NCBI GenBank assembly: GCA_016935665.1
Contig: JAFGQN010000222.1
Location: 1 to 64,000 of the forward strand
Origin: Deltaproteobacteria bacterium
Lineage (GTDB): Bacteria > Myxococcota_A > Polyangia > JAAYKL01
DNA length: 64,000 bases
Direction: 5' to 3'
Below are positions 51,993-61,146 of the stretch, piece by piece. Numbering within the stretch: position 1 is the first letter of the stretch; each line of letters begins with the position of its first letter. The notes under the pieces were generated by a model. The model saw nothing but the letters and a program-made list of their open reading frames with translations. It was not told the DNA's origin and made no database searches. The translations under genes and the position numbers were made by a program.

Positions 51993-53234
51993 TCAGGGAA
52001 AGTGTATCTGATTCTCGATAGTTAAACCGGAAATAATTTCGGTAAATCGGGTTTGAAAATAGGACTCGGGATAAAACTCTGAAGCACATTGCACCGCAGT
52101 CTTTTGCAATTGAAGCAGTTTATCCCTGTTATTTAAAAGCTGGATGGCGTTACCTGTGAACTCGTCGTCATTTTGGGCGACAATGACAACCCCCCGGTCA
52201 ATCAGCTCCTTCGGCTGTCCTTTGGCGGCCTGTTGGGACGCCACAACAGGCACCCCATGGCAGATCGCTTCGGGCAGTATAACACTGCTGCCGGGATTAA
52301 ATTCCACAGGATAAATCAACAGACTTGCAGATGCATAGACGTCGGAAATATGTTCCACGTCACTTCTGAATTCAACACCGGGCAAGGACGAATGTAGCGG
52401 TGGGGTTAATGAACTCAGGCCACTTCCCGCCAGGAGGAGCTTACATTCCGGAACAAACGCGCGAATTTTGGGATAAATGTTTTGGAGTATCCGCCGCGCG
52501 CAATCCACGTTTGGCGGAGAATGAGTGAAATTACCAGCGAACACTATTGTTGGCGCACCGGAATCTGAACGACGGTTGAATTTTTGTGCGCGATTTAAAG
52601 GCATATTTCGCAGCTCGTGGGTATTCTGAGATGTCAAATCTTCGGCATCTTCATCCTTTACCAGGCACACCGCATCAACCCTGTTCGCCACTTTTTGTTC
52701 CAGATACTTGAAAAGACGGGATTGCAGTTGTTTTTGTCTGTTGAAGTTCTCGACTTTAAGTATTTCGGATTGTCGTTCGTCGAAATCCACAATTTGATAC
52801 CGAGTACATATCAACCGGCTTAAATACAGGTATTCCGGTACGGACCGATAAAAGACCACGTCAAATGTGTCGTGCTGCAGCTGGGATTTTTGTTTTTGCT
52901 GCTTCATAAAATCCCGGGCAAGAAACCCACGGGGGCGGGTCATCAGCACAGCGAGCAGTTCTGCCGAATTATTTATCAACCCATGATGTGCAAGGGAAAG
53001 CGTCCCCAACGAAATGGGCATAAAATTCACGTGATGGATGCGCTGGCGCATTTTTTCGACAGCAGCTTCGCTGTTTTCATTTCGAGTTGTTGTTATCAAC
53101 ACTTGCAGGTCACCGAGTTGATTCAGTGCGTCAACAATCATGTGAGAACGCTGGGCAAAGCCATCCATGACGGGGTTATCCGGCCATGGCAAAACGGCAA
53201 GAATCCTGAGCCGACGATTTGTTGCGGATGCCAT
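51993..53234 (-). CDS. GT4-family glycosyltransferase
   Basis: 413 aa; AAGGAG about 8 bases before the ATG. N-terminal ILAVLPWPDNPVMDGFAQR holds the nucleotide-sugar acceptor loop; the C-terminal Rossmann half has IVFAGNFTHSPPNVDCARR, LLLAGSGLSS, and ASLLIYPVEFNPGSSVILPE AICHG-type E-x(7)-E region. Retaining GT-B layout. A lone gene between the GH44 and GH18-type genes; not obviously part of a polysaccharide operon. Confidence 0.85.
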   Translation of the reverse strand: MASATNRRLRILAVLPWPDNPVMDGFAQRSHMIVDALNQLGDLQVLITTTRNENSEAAVEKMRQRIHHVNFMPISLGTLSLAHHGLINNSAELLAVLMTRPRGFLARDFMKQQKQKSQLQHDTFDVVFYRSVPEYLYLSRLICTRYQIVDFDERQSEILKVENFNRQKQLQSRLFKYLEQKVANRVDAVCLVKDEDAEDLTSQNTHELRNMPLNRAQKFNRRSDSGAPTIVFAGNFTHSPPNVDCARRILQNIYPKIRAFVPECKLLLAGSGLSSLTPPLHSSLPGVEFRSDVEHISDVYASASLLIYPVEFNPGSSVILPEAICHGVPVVASQQAAKGQPKELIDRGVVIVAQNDDEFTGNAIQLLNNRDKLLQLQKTAVQCASEFYPESYFQTRFTEIISGLTIENQIHFP

Positions 53235-53387
53235 TTTTCACTCCTTGAAATTTTTTAAGCATCATTACCATAACCGTTGGATTTTTCAATAGAAACTCCA
53301 CACCTATTCTCGTGGTGTGTTTTCAGAGGGGACCTTTTATTCATGGAGAGATTTTTTTCGTCCCGGATGGTGATGCGGATTTGAATT

Positions 53388-54725
53388 TCAGAATTGTTCC
53401 TCAATGGTTTTCATTAACGGGTCCTGCTGGCCGGCGGTTGCATTGGGGAGGTATCCCTGATTGATGGTCCATATCATTGCTCCTCCCAGTCGCGCCTGTT
53501 TGACAAATTGCGCTTTGCTTCGAATGGACCTTTCATTTTCAAAGGATATATAGGTGCACCCATTAATTGGAGGCTCCAGTGTCAGATACGGAACCTCCGC
53601 AAGCTCGTCATACGAATATTTGGAATGAGGCAGATAGTCGTGAATTATTTTGGTGTAACTCATGCTGTCTTCAGCGGCGATGATTCTGGACCCCCTGAGT
53701 TCCTCCCGCGGCGCCTGTACCGGCGCGGAATAACATATCCCAAAAAAACCAATACCTATCCCAATTTTCGCTGCTGGAATACCGCTTTTAATGTAAAGAT
53801 TCACTGTTTCTGATACAGACATGGGCGTTGATTCTGTTTCACCTTTTAAGGCAGCCGAATGCCAGCTGTGCAACTCGGAGGCCTCGAAGGCCGTAGCCAT
53901 GGAATATGACTTGATATTAATCTGGTCAAGTCTGGGCACGATTGCAGAAATGAATGAGTCTGCTTTCTGATAATTGGAGTTTAGTGGCGCAACGGGAAAG
54001 GTTAAAAGAACGTCTGGCCATTCGTACCGCAATGCGGCCACGAGCTCTTTAAACTGTTGATGATCTTCCACCATGAAAGGCTCCCACGCAAGGTCCAGTC
54101 CATCCATTTTGTGCAGGTCTCGAGCATATGTGACCAATTCAGCAACAAATCGACTCAGTGTTGCCGGAGAAGTTGCTGAAAGCAGCTTTTCCCTCATTCC
54201 CTTTCCCCCAAGCATTGCCAGTGTTTTAACATTTTTTTTTTGGGCAAGCGAGACCAACTGGTCAATCAGTTGGGCGCCATCTGTTTTACTGGGCTGATAT
54301 AGACTTGTATCAATGGAACCATCCTCGTTGGGCAGGATGGCTCCGACTGCCAAATGGGTCAATGCGTCAAAATTGATGTTTTCAGGTGGATACTGCTTCG
54401 TTTGAGAACCCATGTAATAGCCAAGTGTCCATAATGATTTTGAAGAACTGGAATTGTCGATTTTGTTTGTGGTTTGCTGTGCATTAATGTCGTTAACGGC
54501 CGCTGGCTTGTCAGATTCCTCTGGCGTATTCGAATCGGTGGATCTCTTGATGTGCGCATTTTCTTTTGCAGTGCCCGCATTGCCGTCGGCCTGAGTGGTT
54601 TTCGGGTTGCCTGCTTTGCATTTGAATCTGTTTTTCATACAGCCGCTGAGAGGTAGCGTAGCCATTCCGCAGACGAGCACCAGTTTGACAAATCTTAATG
54701 ATAGTCGAGACATTTCTGATTTCAT
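53388..54725 (-). CDS. GH18-type lipoprotein with altered catalytic motif (DGLDLAWE)
   Basis: 445 aa; GTGGAGT lies before the ATG. Lipoprotein signal ends at C29 (PLSGC). A Ser/Thr/Asn/Asp linker (about 35-95) lacks the Cys/Asp motif of neighbours. The TIM-barrel domain begins LGYYMGSQTKQYPPENINFD. The GH18 motif D-x-x-D-x-D-x-E reads D208-G-L-D211-L-A213-W-E215: the second-last acidic residue that positions the substrate acetamido group is Ala. The two homologues at 58214 and 59611 keep DGLDLDWE. The catalytic Glu is kept, so the protein may be weakly active or only bind sugar. Downstream strands match the homologues (SYTKIIHDYLPHSKY, INQGYLPNA). Confidence 0.9.
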   Translation of the reverse strand: MKSEMSRLSLRFVKLVLVCGMATLPLSGCMKNRFKCKAGNPKTTQADGNAGTAKENAHIKRSTDSNTPEESDKPAAVNDINAQQTTNKIDNSSSSKSLWTLGYYMGSQTKQYPPENINFDALTHLAVGAILPNEDGSIDTSLYQPSKTDGAQLIDQLVSLAQKKNVKTLAMLGGKGMREKLLSATSPATLSRFVAELVTYARDLHKMDGLDLAWEPFMVEDHQQFKELVAALRYEWPDVLLTFPVAPLNSNYQKADSFISAIVPRLDQINIKSYSMATAFEASELHSWHSAALKGETESTPMSVSETVNLYIKSGIPAAKIGIGIGFFGICYSAPVQAPREELRGSRIIAAEDSMSYTKIIHDYLPHSKYSYDELAEVPYLTLEPPINGCTYISFENERSIRSKAQFVKQARLGGAMIWTINQGYLPNATAGQQDPLMKTIEEQF

Positions 54726-55384
54726 TTTTTACTCCACAAAGCGGTTCAAGTGTGGTCATGAGCTGTTTGAGCTCGATTATATAAAACAGTATGTTTCAGT
54801 TGAACTCAAATTCCAATGACACCTCTGTAATTCCACGAAAATTATAAGTCGCCTTCTTTCCAACTCAATCAATATGGCGCGTTAATTCGGGATAGTCCGG
54901 TGTCCGACAAAAAAGGTGTCGGTTTTGCCTTCCATTGTGGTCCAATGTAGCTGGCGACTCCCGCCGAATCAGTGTGGGGTGCTGTTGTGACGAACCATCT
55001 GTTTGAAAAAAATTGAGAACCTTTTGCAGACTGTTTATCGTCTCGCAACAAAAATATACAAATCTTCAGACCAGATGTGGTATAAATCGTTTTCTCGTTC
55101 ATGGAACAGAACAACGCGCAACTGCTGATCATTCTTTGAAAATTATGATTTTTTTTTGGGAGAATAAGTTGTTGTATGAGCTGGTTAAATGTTGATAAAT
55201 AATTTAAATGAATCATAAATATAATAGCACGATTATTTGCGTTCAGCGCTAAAGATATTCGTGAAGTTGTCGACGTTGTTTTGCGTGGTTACTGATTGAA
55301 ACAAAACTATTGCGGTAAAGATTGTCAGCTGCTGATAGTTGTGCTGTAAGGAACAATACGTTTCTTAAGACAAGGAAGGATTCC
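54726..55384. other. Divergent intergenic region, no gene recognised
   Basis: 659 bp between the minus-strand GH18-type gene and the plus-strand fibro-slime gene. Both promoters must lie here. Open frames of 60-115 codons on both strands have no start site or family support. I see no strong hairpin or operator. Confidence 0.4.
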
Positions 55385-56374
55385 ATGAAACATAAAAATA
55401 ATTTTAAAAATATAATTTTAATCTCCCTTTCGCTTGCACTGACGATGGCATGTTCCGATGAAGACAAAAGCGGTGATGGGGGACAAGGGATGCGTGAAGG
55501 CGCCACTCCGGCAGAATGCAGCGACCAGATTGACAACGATGGAAACGGTCGTCGGGATTGCGCGGACGCCGGTTGCGCAGCGTCGGCGTTCTGCACCGGT
55601 GACACAACACCAGTGGGAACGGACAGCAACAATGACTCAGATAGTGGCAATTCAGATTCTTCGACGCTCACTGGGGACACCTCCGACCCGTCTTCAGATA
55701 ACACCGATACATCATCCACCACTAACGATAGCGACAGCGACGTTACCGACTGCGCCAACACCATTGTGGCCGTTATGCGCGATTTCAATTGGGATCATCC
55801 CGACTTCGAGTCTTATGCCGGGGGCGGAACGACCGGGTTGATTGAAGATTATCTGAGTGATGCCAGGAAACCAATATTTAAAAGCACTGGCGAGGATGGG
55901 AAGTGGGGGCAGCAAATCACCAGCGCTGAAACGTTTGCGCAATGGTACGAAACCATTCCAGGAATAAATGCCGAGTATGAGATAGATATTCCCCTGACAT
56001 CCATTGGTGGTGGACTTTACGAATACCGGAACGATGAATTTTTCCCGCTAATCGATGTGCCAACAGCGCAAGGTACACGCAACTTTTCGTTTACCACGGA
56101 AATCCATCTTGAGTTTACATATAAAAGCGGACAAACATTTACCTTCACCGGTGACGATGACCTTTGGCTCTTCATTGATGGCCAGCTTGAACTCGATCTT
56201 GGGGGACTCCATGGGGAACTGACCGGGGAAGTCGTTATGGATACACTTGGACTGGTGGAGGGGCAAAAATACAAAATGGATATCTTTCATGCGGAACGTC
56301 ATTCCAGTGAATCTAATTTTCACATTACAACATCCATCGAGTGTGTTGAAAGATATTTCCCCATCGTGGAATAA
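55385..56374 (+). CDS. Fibro-slime domain lipoprotein
   Basis: 329 aa; AAGGAAGGA precedes the ATG at 55385. Lipoprotein signal ends at C23 (LTMAC). Residues 41-70 hold the shared Asp/Cys motif ([19 protein letters not shown]). After a S/T/D linker (about 70-120) comes a PA14-like fibro-slime domain: [17 protein letters not shown] near the start, then [30 protein letters not shown], and [18 protein letters not shown] at the end. Fibro-slime domains occur in Fibrobacter and slime moulds and are thought to bind polysaccharides or matrix. It stands next to glycoside hydrolase lipoproteins with the same N-terminal motif. Confidence 0.9.
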   Translation: MKHKNNFKNIILISLSLALTMACSDEDKSGDGGQGMREGATPAECSDQIDNDGNGRRDCADAGCAASAFCTGDTTPVGTDSNNDSDSGNSDSSTLTGDTSDPSSDNTDTSSTTNDSDSDVTDCANTIVAVMRDFNWDHPDFESYAGGGTTGLIEDYLSDARKPIFKSTGEDGKWGQQITSAETFAQWYETIPGINAEYEIDIPLTSIGGGLYEYRNDEFFPLIDVPTAQGTRNFSFTTEIHLEFTYKSGQTFTFTGDDDLWLFIDGQLELDLGGLHGELTGEVVMDTLGLVEGQKYKMDIFHAERHSSESNFHITTSIECVERYFPIVE

Positions 56375-56387
56375 TTGGGGGGTACTA

Positions 56388-56403
56388 CCCGCGAATTCGC
56401 GGG
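56388..56403. repeat. Perfect 16-bp palindrome after the fibro-slime gene
   Basis: CCCGCGAATTCGCGGG starts 14 bases after the stop codon. With no loop and no following T-tract it is not a typical terminator; it could be a transcription-end hairpin of the Rho-assisted type or a protein-binding site. Confidence 0.55.
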
Positions 56404-56496
56404 GCAAATGGGGCGCATCCAATGAAACTGCGATATCGTGACAATGGTGATTGCCTCACAACCTGATCTCTCACGAATGGCTACCCTAATCCTGGT

Positions 56497-57942
56497 ATGA
56501 ATCAATTCCAATCACGCAACGATTCCATAGGCACAAGGCCTCTGTGGCGAATAAAGTGCCCATTATTCTCTTTGCTCAGCACGAGGTTTCGGATCTGGTA
56601 TCAGGAAGAACCACTGAATTTTTTGCTGTTATTTTCGATTGTACTCTTTGCCGGCGCCAGAATGCTGATGGCAGATACATTCACAGATTGGGATGAAGAG
56701 CTATACCTGATTGTCGCCCGGGGATGGAAAAATGGATTGCTGCCATATCAGGATATCTTCGATCATAAACCGCCGTTTGTTTATCTGGTATACTACCTGA
56801 GTTCGTTTGGCGGAAAAACGATGTGGCTTGTGAGGCTGATTATTGCATTGGGGTTGTTCTATGCGGTATTTACCACGTCCAGATGTTTAAAAAAACTATT
56901 CAGCATGAATGATTCAGAGCTGTTGGTGTTCATATCCCTGGTAGTCGCAGCGCTCAGTTTTCGCGGCGGGATCACTGCGAACACTGAGAGTCTCTATATA
57001 CCCGCGCTTTTTATTGCCTTTGGCCAGCTGCATCAGAAACGAATAATGACCGCTGCCATTGCCGGCGCATTCGCATTATCAATTAAGTACACAACAATGT
57101 TTGATTTGCTCGGAATAGCGATAACGTATTGGGTTTGGCATCGGCCTCACCGTGTCTGTGCAGCACATTGCATTCGTTTTTTGTTGTTGTCTTTTTGTTT
57201 TGCAGGATTGCAGTATTTAATATTTGGACTTTACTTTTTTTCACAGAATGTGAGTCTCTTTAACCACATTGTCAGAGACAATCTGATACACTCCGGTGAC
57301 AGAGTTTCCCTTGTATCGCCAAGGTTGTTTTACTCACTGCGGTTTCCTGTCTATTTGACGCTCATTCCCTTCGTTGCATGGTTTCTCTCAAAACGAAAGG
57401 TTTTGCATGGGAATTTTGTTGTCGGAGCAATCGTCTGGGGTGGTCTTGTATTGGTCCAGGCGATGCTGACGGGCCAATACTATCCGCACTATTTTTTGCC
57501 CTTTGTTCTGCCTGCCATCATATCCGTGACCAACATAAGATTGTCACGCGCGGCAATAGCCGTCGCTGCTGTTTTTCTGCTACTGGTGAGCGTTTGGACA
57601 ATCTGGGACTCTCTGAAATATCAGCAGAGTTTCAAGCGGAAAGCAGAAGAGGTTATCGTCTATTGTCCATTGTTGCGGGATGGCCATTATGTTCTCGACG
57701 ATATCAGTCTCTACCGTCTCTGTGGTGTGTCCCGGTTTGACAAATATGTTTTTCCTCCATTCTACAGAATCGAACACTATGCATCGCTAAGTAATTCAGG
57801 AGGGTTGGCGTCTCTACGGAGTAAGGTTGAAACTGGTGTCCTGCCCGGAATCGTATTCATTTCCGCAAAAACGTCTTTGCCGGAACCATTAAAAAAACTT
57901 CCCAATTCGAAGGTTGTTCCGATGAAGCTATCCTCCTTTTAG
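56497..57942 (+). CDS. GT39/ArnT-like polytopic glycosyltransferase
   Basis: 481 aa, about ten membrane segments. First periplasmic loop: FTDWDEELYLIVARGWKNG and GLLPYQDIFDHKPPFVYLVY, the acidic D-x-D-E signature of the family 39-type GT-C enzymes. A soluble C-terminal part (about 395-481) has no motif I recognise. Ribosome site weak. It is flanked by secreted hydrolase genes; a role in glycosylating a surface protein or lipid is possible. Confidence 0.8.
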   Translation: MNQFQSRNDSIGTRPLWRIKCPLFSLLSTRFRIWYQEEPLNFLLLFSIVLFAGARMLMADTFTDWDEELYLIVARGWKNGLLPYQDIFDHKPPFVYLVYYLSSFGGKTMWLVRLIIALGLFYAVFTTSRCLKKLFSMNDSELLVFISLVVAALSFRGGITANTESLYIPALFIAFGQLHQKRIMTAAIAGAFALSIKYTTMFDLLGIAITYWVWHRPHRVCAAHCIRFLLLSFCFAGLQYLIFGLYFFSQNVSLFNHIVRDNLIHSGDRVSLVSPRLFYSLRFPVYLTLIPFVAWFLSKRKVLHGNFVVGAIVWGGLVLVQAMLTGQYYPHYFLPFVLPAIISVTNIRLSRAAIAVAAVFLLLVSVWTIWDSLKYQQSFKRKAEEVIVYCPLLRDGHYVLDDISLYRLCGVSRFDKYVFPPFYRIEHYASLSNSGGLASLRSKVETGVLPGIVFISAKTSLPEPLKKLPNSKVVPMKLSSF

Positions 57943-58030
57943 GGATTCCGCCCCCATCGCCCGGGATTTTCGGGCGCGCCCCTCCTGGAACAATACCTGC
58001 TAATGATTGCCCAGGGAATTTCCATACATT

Positions 58031-58050
58031 TATATGGAACTATATGGAAC
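58031..58050. repeat. Tandem TATATGGAAC, two exact copies
   Basis: Two adjacent 10-mers lie about 165 bases before the GH18 lipoprotein start. One-turn spacing would suit a repeated protein-binding site, but a role is unproven. Confidence 0.4.
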
Positions 58051-58213
58051 AATAGATTCCTGTTTTTCAACTGGAGCATAATATTGGTGATTGAGCTGTT
58101 GATTTGCGGAGCCTTAATGATTTCGTTTTACTTGTCTAACAGTGTTTTACTACTATATAAACTCTAGTTACATAAGCAGTTTAAGAGGACATTTTTTTGC
58201 ATTGGAGGCAGAA

Positions 58214-59560
58214 ATGCTACGATTACATGTATTGGGGCTGATATTATTGGCGAGCGTAATTGGTTGCGCTTCGAACGATGGCACCGATAAAGAGTGGGAA
58301 GGGGACTCTCCCGGAGAGTGTGCGGACGACATTGACAACGACATGGATCAATTGTTCGATTGCAATGATCCTGATTGTGCGAATAGTCCGGCGTGTGGTG
58401 GCACCGATGGAAGCACCGACACATCTTCGCAGGCAAATGATTCCAGCTCCAGCGAGACACAATCGTCTGACAGTGTCAATGACACGGGAACTGGTGTTGA
58501 GCCAATGGGGGAGGGCGAATATTGGGTAACCGGCTATTACGTTGGCTATCAGCGCAGCCTGTATCCTCCGGAGGTCGTCAATTATCAGGCGATGACTCAT
58601 CTGGCAATAGGCGCCATTCTTCCTAAAAGCGATGGTACGCTGGATACCAATTTTTATCTTACCGCAATGCAGGGGGCAGCTATGGTGGACGAGTTGGTGG
58701 AGAGGGCGCATGCCGTGGGGACAAAAGTGTTGGGGATGGTGGGAGGAGCGGGGGCCGACGCGGAGTTTGCCTCTGCGTCTTCGTCAGTAAATCTTAGTAA
58801 ATTTGTGCAGGAATTGGTGTCGTTTGCGAGGGATTCGCATCATATGGACGGGCTGGATCTGGACTGGGAACCATTGAACGATGAAGACCATGCACCTTTT
58901 GAGGCCCTGGTGGATGCCCTTCGTGCAGCCTGGCCGGAAGTGATTTTGACGTTACCCACTGGATTTCTAAATTCGAATTACGGCTCGCCTGACCCATTTC
59001 TTGCTCAGATTGCGCCAAAACTCGATCAGATTAATTTAATGTCATATGGCATGGCCGGAGGTTGGTCCGGATGGGAGAGCTGGCACTCGTCAGCATTGTA
59101 CGGTGACGGTCCAAGTTATCCAACATCCGTCAGTCAGTCAGCGGAGTCACTGATAGCAGCGAATATTCCTTCTAAAAAGGTGGGTGTTGGGATCGGTTTC
59201 TACGGTCTATGCTACTCAGAGCCAGTGACAGGACCGCGTCAGGCCCTCAACGGTGCAAGTGTGCTTAAAAGGGATAATAAAATGAGTTACACCAATATTA
59301 TGACTGATTATTATTCTGAAAGCAGCTATGTCTTTGATACCGAAGCGAAGGTTCCTTATCTGTCTCTCACACCAGCGAAAGATAGCTGTTCTTATGTTAC
59401 TTACGAAAATGAAGCCACAATCGAAGCAAAGGCAAGCTATGTGAAACAAAAGAATTTGGGAGGAGTCATTATCTGGACCATCAATCAAGGGTATTTGCCA
59501 AACGCTTCGGGAGCCAAAGACCCATTGATGGACACTTTGTTTACTTCCCTCAGGCAATAA
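58214..59560 (+). CDS. GH18-type chitinase-like lipoprotein (A)
   Basis: 448 aa; GGAGG precedes the ATG at 58214. Lipoprotein signal ends at C18 (VIGC). Residues 35-61 are the shared Asp/Cys motif (GECADDIDNDMDQLFDC). A short linker (about 62-98) follows. The GH18 TIM barrel begins TGYYVGYQRSLYPPE; active site MDGLDLDWEP places D212, D215, D217 and E219 as in D-x-x-D-x-D-x-E. GH18 enzymes cut chitin or GlcNAc-beta-1,4 linkages with substrate-assisted catalysis. It is followed by a close homologue, so the two arose by tandem duplication. Substrate (chitin, N-glycans or peptidoglycan) is not shown. Confidence 0.92.
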   Translation: MLRLHVLGLILLASVIGCASNDGTDKEWEGDSPGECADDIDNDMDQLFDCNDPDCANSPACGGTDGSTDTSSQANDSSSSETQSSDSVNDTGTGVEPMGEGEYWVTGYYVGYQRSLYPPEVVNYQAMTHLAIGAILPKSDGTLDTNFYLTAMQGAAMVDELVERAHAVGTKVLGMVGGAGADAEFASASSSVNLSKFVQELVSFARDSHHMDGLDLDWEPLNDEDHAPFEALVDALRAAWPEVILTLPTGFLNSNYGSPDPFLAQIAPKLDQINLMSYGMAGGWSGWESWHSSALYGDGPSYPTSVSQSAESLIAANIPSKKVGVGIGFYGLCYSEPVTGPRQALNGASVLKRDNKMSYTNIMTDYYSESSYVFDTEAKVPYLSLTPAKDSCSYVTYENEATIEAKASYVKQKNLGGVIIWTINQGYLPNASGAKDPLMDTLFTSLRQ

Positions 59561-59610
59561 TGCTTCACGCAAACAATTGTATTTGGTAGCATCCACCCTG
59601 GGAGGCTGCA

Positions 59611-61104
59611 ATGAGACGATTGTCATTCTATTTATCATTTTCAATGTTTGGGTTAATTGCCTGTTCTTCAGACAATAACGCACAAGGGAAATGGGAAGGC
59701 GATGATGCCGGTGAGTGTGAAGATCAGGCTGACAACGACATGGATGGTTTGTTTGATTGCAATGATCCGGACTGCTCAGGGAGTCCTGTATGCGCTGGAT
59801 CTGATTTGACCAATGACTCCTCTTCACAACAGACAAATGATACCAATACAAGCGGGATGCAATCATCCGGTAACGGTGGTGATACGCAAACGGGTCAACC
59901 GACAGACACCGGTACAGGTCAACCGAAAGATACGCAAACGGGTCAACCGACAGACACCGGCACAGATCAACCGACAGATACGCAAACGGGTCAACCGAGA
60001 GATACCGGCACAGATCAACCGACGGACACCGGCACAGGTGTGGAGCCGATACCGGATGGCAAGTACTGGGTAACCGGGTATTATGTTGGGTATCAGCAGA
60101 GCCAGTATCCCCCGGAAGTCGTTAATTATCAGGCGATGACTCATCTGGCAATAGGCGCCATTCTTCCCCGGAACAATGGATCTCTGGATACAACGTTTTA
60201 CCTCTCCGCGACAAAAGGGCCTGTACTGGTTGATGAACTGGTCGAGCGTGCGCATGCCGTGGGAACAAAGGTGTTGGGGATGGTTGGAGGCGCAGGTGCT
60301 GATTCTGCATTCATTTCCGCGTCGTCGTCAGCCAATCGCACTAATTTTGTGCAGGAGCTGGTCTCGTTTGCAAGAGATGAGCACAAAATGGATGGTCTGG
60401 ATTTGGACTGGGAACCACTGAACGATGAAGATCATGTACCTTTCGAGGCCCTGGTGGATGCGCTTCGCGCTGCGTGGCCGGAAGTGATATTGACGTTTCC
60501 CACTGGATTTTTCAATTCAAATTATGGTTCCGCTCATCCATTCCTCGCCCGGATTGCCCCCAAACTCGATCAGATCAATCTGATGTCCTATGGCATGGCT
60601 GGCGCCTGGTCAGGATGGGAAAGCTGGCACTCATCCGCCTTGTACGATGATGGTCCCGCACATCCGACATCGGTCAGTCAATCCGTTGAATCTCTTTTAG
60701 GTGTAAATGTGCCATCCAGAAAAGTGGGTGTTGGAATTGGTTTTTATGGACTTTGCTACTCAGCTCCGGTGACTGGACCACGTCAATCCCTGGATGGTGC
60801 AAGTGTGCTTAAGAGAGACAATAAGATGAGCTACACCAATATTATGACAGATTACTATTCCGCCAGCAGCTATATCTTTGATGCCGAAGCGCAGGTTCCA
60901 TATCTGTCACTTTCACCGGCTGTGAATGACTGTGCTTATGTCACCTACGAAGATAAAGCCTCCATCGAAGCAAAGGCTGACTATGTGAAGCAAAAGAATT
61001 TGGGAGGTGCCATCGTCTGGACCATCAATCAAGGGTACTTGCCAGACGCGGCTGGGGACAAAGACCCTTTGATGGACACGTTATTCACCTCGTTAATACA
61101 ATAA
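59611..61104 (+). CDS. GH18-type chitinase-like lipoprotein (B)
   Basis: 497 aa; GGGAGGC precedes the ATG. Lipoprotein signal ends at C18 (LIAC). Shared Asp/Cys motif at 35-61 (GECEDQADNDMDGLFDC). The linker is longer than in A: residues 91-143 are repeats of the type DTGTGQPKDTQTGQPTD. The GH18 barrel has D261-G-L-D-L-D-W-E268 intact. Identity to A is high throughout the catalytic domain, for example both keep HLAIGAILP and ERAHAVGTKVLGMVGGAGAD. A second copy with a longer, Gln/Pro-containing linker may reach further from the cell. Confidence 0.93.
   Translation: MRRLSFYLSFSMFGLIACSSDNNAQGKWEGDDAGECEDQADNDMDGLFDCNDPDCSGSPVCAGSDLTNDSSSQQTNDTNTSGMQSSGNGGDTQTGQPTDTGTGQPKDTQTGQPTDTGTDQPTDTQTGQPRDTGTDQPTDTGTGVEPIPDGKYWVTGYYVGYQQSQYPPEVVNYQAMTHLAIGAILPRNNGSLDTTFYLSATKGPVLVDELVERAHAVGTKVLGMVGGAGADSAFISASSSANRTNFVQELVSFARDEHKMDGLDLDWEPLNDEDHVPFEALVDALRAAWPEVILTFPTGFFNSNYGSAHPFLARIAPKLDQINLMSYGMAGAWSGWESWHSSALYDDGPAHPTSVSQSVESLLGVNVPSRKVGVGIGFYGLCYSAPVTGPRQSLDGASVLKRDNKMSYTNIMTDYYSASSYIFDAEAQVPYLSLSPAVNDCAYVTYEDKASIEAKADYVKQKNLGGAIVWTINQGYLPDAAGDKDPLMDTLFTSLIQ
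59881..60039 (+). repeat. Tandem repeats coding the T/G/Q/P/D linker of GH18 B
   Basis: Units of about 24-27 bp (ACGGGTCAACCGACAGATAC type) code QTGQPTDTGT-like stretches; all keep the reading frame. Linker A, in the neighbouring gene, has only one such unit, so expansion happened after duplication. Confidence 0.75.
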
Positions 61105-61137
61105 TGGGATGGGGCACTATGTTGCGCCTCACCCATT
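61103..61137. terminator. Possible bidirectional terminator between convergent genes
   Basis: AATGGG (61103-61108) can pair with CCCATT (61132-61137), and inner TG/GGC with GCC/CA, giving an imperfect stem between the convergent GH18 B and glycosyltransferase genes. The T-tract is poor. Confidence 0.4.
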
Positions 61138-61146
61138 CATTTATCC

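Noticed and set aside
57958-57976. CGCCCG-loop-CGGGCG hairpin after the GT39-like gene
   Set aside because: Only six base pairs and no T-tract; not reported as a terminator.
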